From assembly GCF_019112545.1 (NCBI RefSeq), contig NW_025064884.1:1369587-1433586 (forward strand): a stretch of 64,000 bases of DNA. Direction: 5' to 3'. The translations under genes and the position numbers were made by a program. Under the pieces are notes generated by a model, which saw nothing but the letters and a program-made list of their open reading frames with translations, was not told the origin of the DNA and ran no database searches. Below, one piece after another: positions 59,403 to 64,000 of the stretch. Every line of letters begins with the position of its first letter. The first letter of the stretch is position 1. Origin of the DNA: Guyanagaster necrorhizus (taxonomy: Eukaryota > Basidiomycota > Agaricomycetes > Agaricales > Physalacriaceae).

Positions 59403-59976
59403 AAATAGGCCTAGCTGTTCTCGGTATGTTTCAGCTCCGGCAATTTAACCATTTACTTACCTCCACGAAACCGCCCTTAGCTCTACACCTATCGGGCTAT
59501 GTATGTTCCACACCCCGATACACGGGACGAACCTAGGATCCGTCGTTTCGATGTGCTTGTTACATATGACTAACGTGTCGAGCGAAAATGAATTCATATC
59601 GACTGTCGATCAATCCCCTGAAGTGATGGAGAATGTCCAGTCGGTGCGGTTGCAAATCATCATGGGTCTAAGTATTTGTAGGTCTACTAACTTCGCCCGA
59701 AAGATTGCAGAGCGAAAGTACTCTGTTCACCTAGAAAGGACTACTTGCCGCTGTGACCACTACTATGATACTATGTGTACAAACCTACAGCGGCGACGTA
59801 CAACAGTTATGTGAGAGGGATGCTATGCCAAATATACATACAATGCGAGAATAAATACTGTAATAGACAACAAGTTCTGTCGGGTATAACTGACTGAATA
59901 GACAGACATGCCAGGAACCAACACTGGCCATTTTTTTTTCCGAAGGTAAAGAAGCCTTCACATCGCCTGAGACCAA
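59403..59976. other. convergent intergenic region
   Basis: 3' space between the COX14-like gene (+) and the PKA gene (-). Nothing recognised; a 103-codon frame at 59503-59814 is unsupported. Confidence 0.45.
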
Positions 59977-61425
59977 CTAATAAGCAGAAGGTGCTCTATA
60001 TTCAAAGCCAGGAAAAGCATATCCAAAAGGGTCAAGGGCAGCTTGTCCATAGGTCAACGACGCGTTATCTTCAGGGTAGCATTCAAAACTAGGGCAAGGC
60101 AAGTCAACAGCCAAAACTTGCGCGTAAAATATCGACAACGTACGCGCTAGCATCACCTTCACCAGTGATTTGGGGCATATAAGGTGCAGTGAACTCCCTC
60201 TTTGTCATTTTATCCCAATCGACTTCGGCAAACCAGCTGTGCGCGAAAATGTCCTGGGCACCACGGTGCAAATTTCCGTATCGCTTGGTCGGCTCAACGT
60301 CCATCAGGTGAATGATGAGGTCCTTGGCACGCTCGCCGAAGCCGGCAGGCCACTGAATGTGAAGGGGACCACGGCTAATCCTTTCATACAAAAGAATAGT
60401 GTTGTTGTCGGGTTGATGATACGGAGGAAGACCGTAAAGCATCTCGAAGATGAGTACACCAAGGGCATACCAGTCGACACCTTTGCCGTAACGACCTTGG
60501 AGTAGAATCTTGATAGATGATAAGTATTTTCTCACGTACAGTGAACCGAAGACGACTTTACCTCGGGGGCTATGTAATCTGGGGTGCCGCATAATGTATA
60601 AGTGTGTCTACATGATTTAGCAAACCCGAAATCGGTAATTTTGATATGACCATCGTGGTTTAAAAGGATATTCTCGGGTTTGAGGTCGCGATAGATGATG
60701 CCGTGCGTATGAAGATAGTTCAAGGCAAGTGCGACTTCAGCCGCATAAAACTTGGCGACAGGGTCGGGAAATCGCTGCATATCGGTGAGAAACATCGGTA
60801 ACTATCCGTAAGGCAACGTACATTTGATCGCCGTAACAACGTGAAGAGCTCGCCGCCGGGAACAAAGTCCATGACCATGTACAAGTTGGCACAATCCTGG
60901 AAAGCGCCCCAGATATTGACGATGAAGGGGTGTTGGACCAATTCGAGAATACCATGCTCATTATTCGTGTGTTCAACTTGCTTTAGCTTGACTATTCGTG
61001 CCTTGTTCAGGACTTTGATGGCGTAGAAGCGAAGATTATGTTTGCTTCGCACTGATGATAGCATTAGGAAATGATAACGATAAGATGGGCAATGATAAAA
61101 ACGTACCAAGGTGCACTCGTCCGAAACTGCCTGTCCCGAGAGTTCGTTGTATTATAAAGTCTTCTAGCCGGTAAGAGCCCTTCTGTCGAGGTGTAGGGTC
61201 ATAGTACGGGTACAATTCAGTCTCAGGGATATCGAAGCTGTCTCTATGCTCCAGCTTACTCAGTTCGCTCATCGAGGTCCGTGTCGTCGTTTGGGAAGGT
61301 CGCCTAGTATCAAAATACGTGGGCACCGACGACGACGCCAATGAGGAGGGCGACGACGGCGGAGGCATGGGCGGCAGATCCTTGTGGAAGTGCGACCCAA
61401 GCTTGTCCGTCATTCGCTTGAGCAT
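59977..61425 (-). CDS. cAMP-dependent protein kinase catalytic subunit
   Basis: Five exons (61107-61425, 60822-61051, 60562-60774, 60144-60508, 59977-60088) give 412 residues. A proline/serine-rich N-terminal extension of about 85 residues precedes the AGC kinase domain: glycine loop [15 protein letters not shown] lysine in FYAIKVLNK, alphaC region HTNNEHGIL, hinge [13 protein letters not shown], catalytic loop [21 protein letters not shown], activation segment [14 protein letters not shown] with the phosphorylatable Thr, then [20 protein letters not shown] and [17 protein letters not shown]. The AGC tail ends in [12 protein letters not shown], extending beyond the usual FxxF end. Acts downstream of cAMP in nutrient sensing, mating and fruiting. 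All catalytic residues present; frame intact. Confidence 0.96.
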
Positions 61426-62271
61426 GGGGGAAAGACAAGGGTAATGGAGGAAGGGAGGAAGAGAGAACGAAATATAAGGGACTTCCGTCCAAGGCTATCA
61501 GGTCATTGTTCTAGGGACAAATGTGAACAAATATCCGAGATTGGATCGTTGTTAATGCCATATCGGTCCGAATGTCCGGCCTCGTTATTGTTGCCGTCAA
61601 CTCTTCGCTTCGTACCAACGACATTCACCGTCATGAGTCCTCCTTTGTTCTCCGAGCAGCTTCGTGATACTGCGGCTGAAATATGGGAAGTATAAACACG
61701 GATATGATTTTGATGACAGCCCGTCGAACACAGAAAACTAGGACTAGCTGGCTGCGAAGATCTATGGAAAGAAAAAGGTTGGCGATTCACCATTATCGCG
61801 ATATGCGTATAACCTACGATACTGAAAGTTTCAATAAGTAACGTTCCGCACCCAGTTTTAGGACAAAAGACCCACTGTCTACACCGGGGATAGCCTTACT
61901 TTGCGGTGCGGCGAAGTTTACTTTGTTAAACGAAATCGGAAGGCTTTCTTCTGCGGTGCCATGCGACTGGGCAGTCAAGTTATTTCCGCCCGATTGACCG
62001 GCCTGGTACATGATCTTTAACGTAGGAGAACAGAAAAGATATCTGTGCGCTCCGCGATAGATACGTATATTTTGCATTTTCAATGGTCCCTAACATGTAT
62101 GTGATTCTTAATTTCCCGATGACCCATCTCATATTCACCCCTTATCAGTAGACTAAGTACTTGTAACATCCGATCAGACCTTGGCTACTGGGAGTTCACG
62201 CGTAAGGGTTTTCTCAACTATTCCGTTCATTCCCCCACAACATCTTCCGGGCAGGTATACTCACCAACAAT
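61426..62271. other. intergenic between two minus-strand genes
   Basis: Promoter and 5' leader of the PKA gene followed by the 3' flank of the carrier gene. No gene seen. Confidence 0.5.
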
Positions 62272-63455
62272 CTACTCTGTGTACTTGTGTTCTTCGTATT
62301 GTTTGGGTTGGATGCGCTCAATGATCTTGCTAACCCTCTCATACACGGCAAACACTATCGCCTGACCAGGAGCAACACGCAAGATACGCGGCGTAATACC
62401 CTTGTAGAACGATCTCACACCCTCAGTTCTCCACATATCCTCAGCAATGATAACGATACGGCGGAATGCTGACTGACTGGGGATGGCGGTGCTTTTTTGG
62501 AGACCTTTCAACCAAAAGAATTATGCGGAGGTATGTCATCAAAAGAGATGGGAACATACGAGTTTTAATAGTGTCTATAGGTGCGTTCGACATTGGTCCA
62601 GCAGCGCCAGAAATAAGACCGATAAACATGTGTTGCCATGATGGCAAGTCGGGAAGATCAGGCTGGTACCTTTGGAATGCCTTCTTCAACTCCTGGTATA
62701 CCGTAAAGTTCGCTCCCTGGTTCGTCGCCTGCCTCAGTGCAGTGAGCGACACGCCACGGTACAGCGTCGACACTCCCTCCTCTTTCACAATCTTATACAC
62801 CGCGTGCGCGGCGTTCCGATACCGCGGTACCTCTAGCGGATCAGCCAAGGAGTGTTGCTGTGCCTGCAGCCGAATCTTCACCACTTCCATAGGCGTTACG
62901 ACAGCAATGGCTTCTGTCGTTCCTGCACCAAGACCAGCTGTGGAGCAGATTAACCATCAACCGACGGCTTGTGGAGAATTTGAATGGCCAACGCACCAAT
63001 GAAAATATTCCCGAGGCTAGTCTTCCCCGTCTCCTTGTCCGCCAACCAGCCTTTGTAGGCTTCGAAACTGGCGAAACGGATCGCCATCTTGGGGACGATG
63101 CCAGAGAGGACGGCTCCGAGACCCTTGTATAGGGCCAGAGGCGTTTCCCGCCGTACGATGTTTGCACCGGTGGCGAAGAATCCCCTCGGTTTTGTCTTAA
63201 AAATTCCATTCAGGCGTTTCGTTAAGCAGGAGATGGAGGCCACAAGCTCACCCCTGGTGCGCGTCCCGACTTGGACAACTGCATTCGCACCTTGATGGTA
63301 TCCAGGGGCTGGCATGTCAGCTGGGGGGCGAGTTCATTAGTACAAGCATTGTTGATGATCCACCCCGTACGCACCGCTTCACAGGCACCGGCTATCCCAC
63401 CTGCAGTGATATGAGTTGCAAAGCCTACAGGTTTCTTGTTACCGGAACGTGACAT
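62272..63455 (-). CDS. SFC1: mitochondrial succinate/fumarate carrier
   Basis: Inner-membrane antiporter exchanging cytosolic succinate for matrix fumarate, linking the glyoxylate shunt to gluconeogenesis. Five exons (63375-63455, 63252-63320, 62997-63195, 62560-62937, 62272-62504) give 319 residues in three carrier repeats. Each repeat has its signature: QPLDTIKVRM (repeat 1), TPMEVVKIRLQAQ (repeat 2), APIDTIKTRLQK (repeat 3). Subtype-specific stretches include ALYKGLGAVLSGIVPKMAIR, LYRGVSLTALRQATNQGANF and GITPRILRVAPGQAIVF, which are typical of Sfc1 rather than other tricarboxylate carriers. Frame intact; the ATG opens a short hydrophilic N-terminus (MSRSGNKKPVGF). Confidence 0.94.
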
Positions 63456-64000
63456 GGTGGAATGCAGTTAAGGTCGTTGTGGCTGAGGGGGAGGGGGGGA
63501 GGAGGACAAGCAAAACGTGGAACTCGTCTTCAGAAAGCAAGCAATGTTAAATAGGAGCGATTCTAACTCTTACCCGCTTAACATGTGATGGATCGAGACC
63601 CTGAAAATTGGCCCCTTTCAAATTTTCTTACCTTCGTCAAATTGGTCCCGCACGGCGGGAAAGGACTCTGGTCGACCTCGATACTTGGACCTGCCTTTGG
63701 ACACTTCTTTGGGAGTTGAATATACGTCTAGAGGCATAGATTCTGGGGTGCTTTGACAAGCTTTTGAGGGCGATTGCGACGGAAGTTTATCATATTCACG
63801 TTGCGGGGTCCGGGGAAGAACCCCACCTCCGGCACATCCCCCTGCCGCCTTGCCGACAAGTGCCGACCACCGACATCCCCTCCCGCCCTCCTCGCTCTTG
63901 GAGTAAGTGTTGGGATAGCAATCCCGAGCGAGTACGAGAACGTACTCGAAGATACGATGCCAGTCAGCGGCAGCTGACTTGGATCGTGATCCGGACTTAT
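63456..64000. other. promoter of the succinate/fumarate carrier and window end
   Basis: G-rich tract at 63489-63503 and CCCC-type elements near 63820-63850 and 63880; these could be stress/carbon-response boxes but are not diagnostic. No gene seen. Confidence 0.4.

Noticed and set aside
1..64000. CRISPR, phage, operon or biosynthetic cluster (NRPS/PKS/terpene) signatures
   Set aside because: Looked for throughout and not seen; the DNA is intron-rich fungal nuclear sequence.

Overview
The window looks like nuclear DNA of a mushroom-forming basidiomycete (Agaricomycetes). The evidence is the many phase-consistent introns of about 46-60 bp, basidiomycete-type families (DUF6534 seven-helix protein, F-box/LRR proteins with a coiled N-terminus, a fungal kinase-like gene, tandem EthD-type barrel protein), and ordinary eukaryotic housekeeping genes. 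No operon, CRISPR array or phage gene is visible. Exon structures below were joined by hand from GT/GC...AG signals and reading-frame continuity; wherever an exon set is given, the total length divides by three unless stated.

Layout. 0-9.4 kb: a decayed short-chain dehydrogenase (1-587, -), a GT15 mannosyltransferase (1276-2748, +), a kinase-like gene lacking its N-lobe (2892-4344, +), DPH5 diphthine synthase (4634-5708, -), a possible acyl-CoA ligase scrap, and a DUF6534 membrane protein (6851-8095, -). 9.4-20.4 kb: a 16-exon monocarboxylate-type MFS transporter, an Nrd1-like four-RRM protein, a frameshifted F-box gene, a membrane J-domain protein and an orphan ORF. 20.4-25.5 kb: a GATA-rich promoter followed by a 12-exon siderophore-iron transporter, convergent with a class III CoA-transferase.

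25.6-29.8 kb is accessory DNA: a decayed gene, then a 2.3 kb unit bounded by 173/205 bp inverted repeats, with one inward-facing ORF next to each arm (one a small secreted-protein candidate), and a tRNA-Glu-like sequence just outside. 29.9-36.4 kb: two F-box genes (one frameshifted) and a HAUS3-like augmin subunit. 36.4-40.3 kb is almost gene-free. 40.3-50.1 kb: transportin (Kap104) with a terminal-inverted-repeat insertion in a 430 bp intron, a VIP36-like cargo lectin, a heptad-repeat coiled-coil protein and a proteinase K-like subtilase. 50.1-57.5 kb is gene-poor, holding only half of an EthD-type protein. 57.5-64 kb: GNAT acetyltransferase, a tiny COX14-like membrane protein, PKA catalytic subunit and a succinate/fumarate carrier.

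Core genes (DPH5, NRD1-like, Kap104, PKA, SFC1, lectin, subtilase) read cleanly, while frame breaks are concentrated in expendable families (SDR, F-box, kinase-like). One break lies in the HAUS3-like gene, so base-calling indels cannot be excluded. The most interesting points are the iron-type GATA element (ATCTGATAA) upstream of the siderophore transporter, the inverted-repeat unit, the intronic TIR element, the microexons of the MFS gene, and four GC-AG introns.
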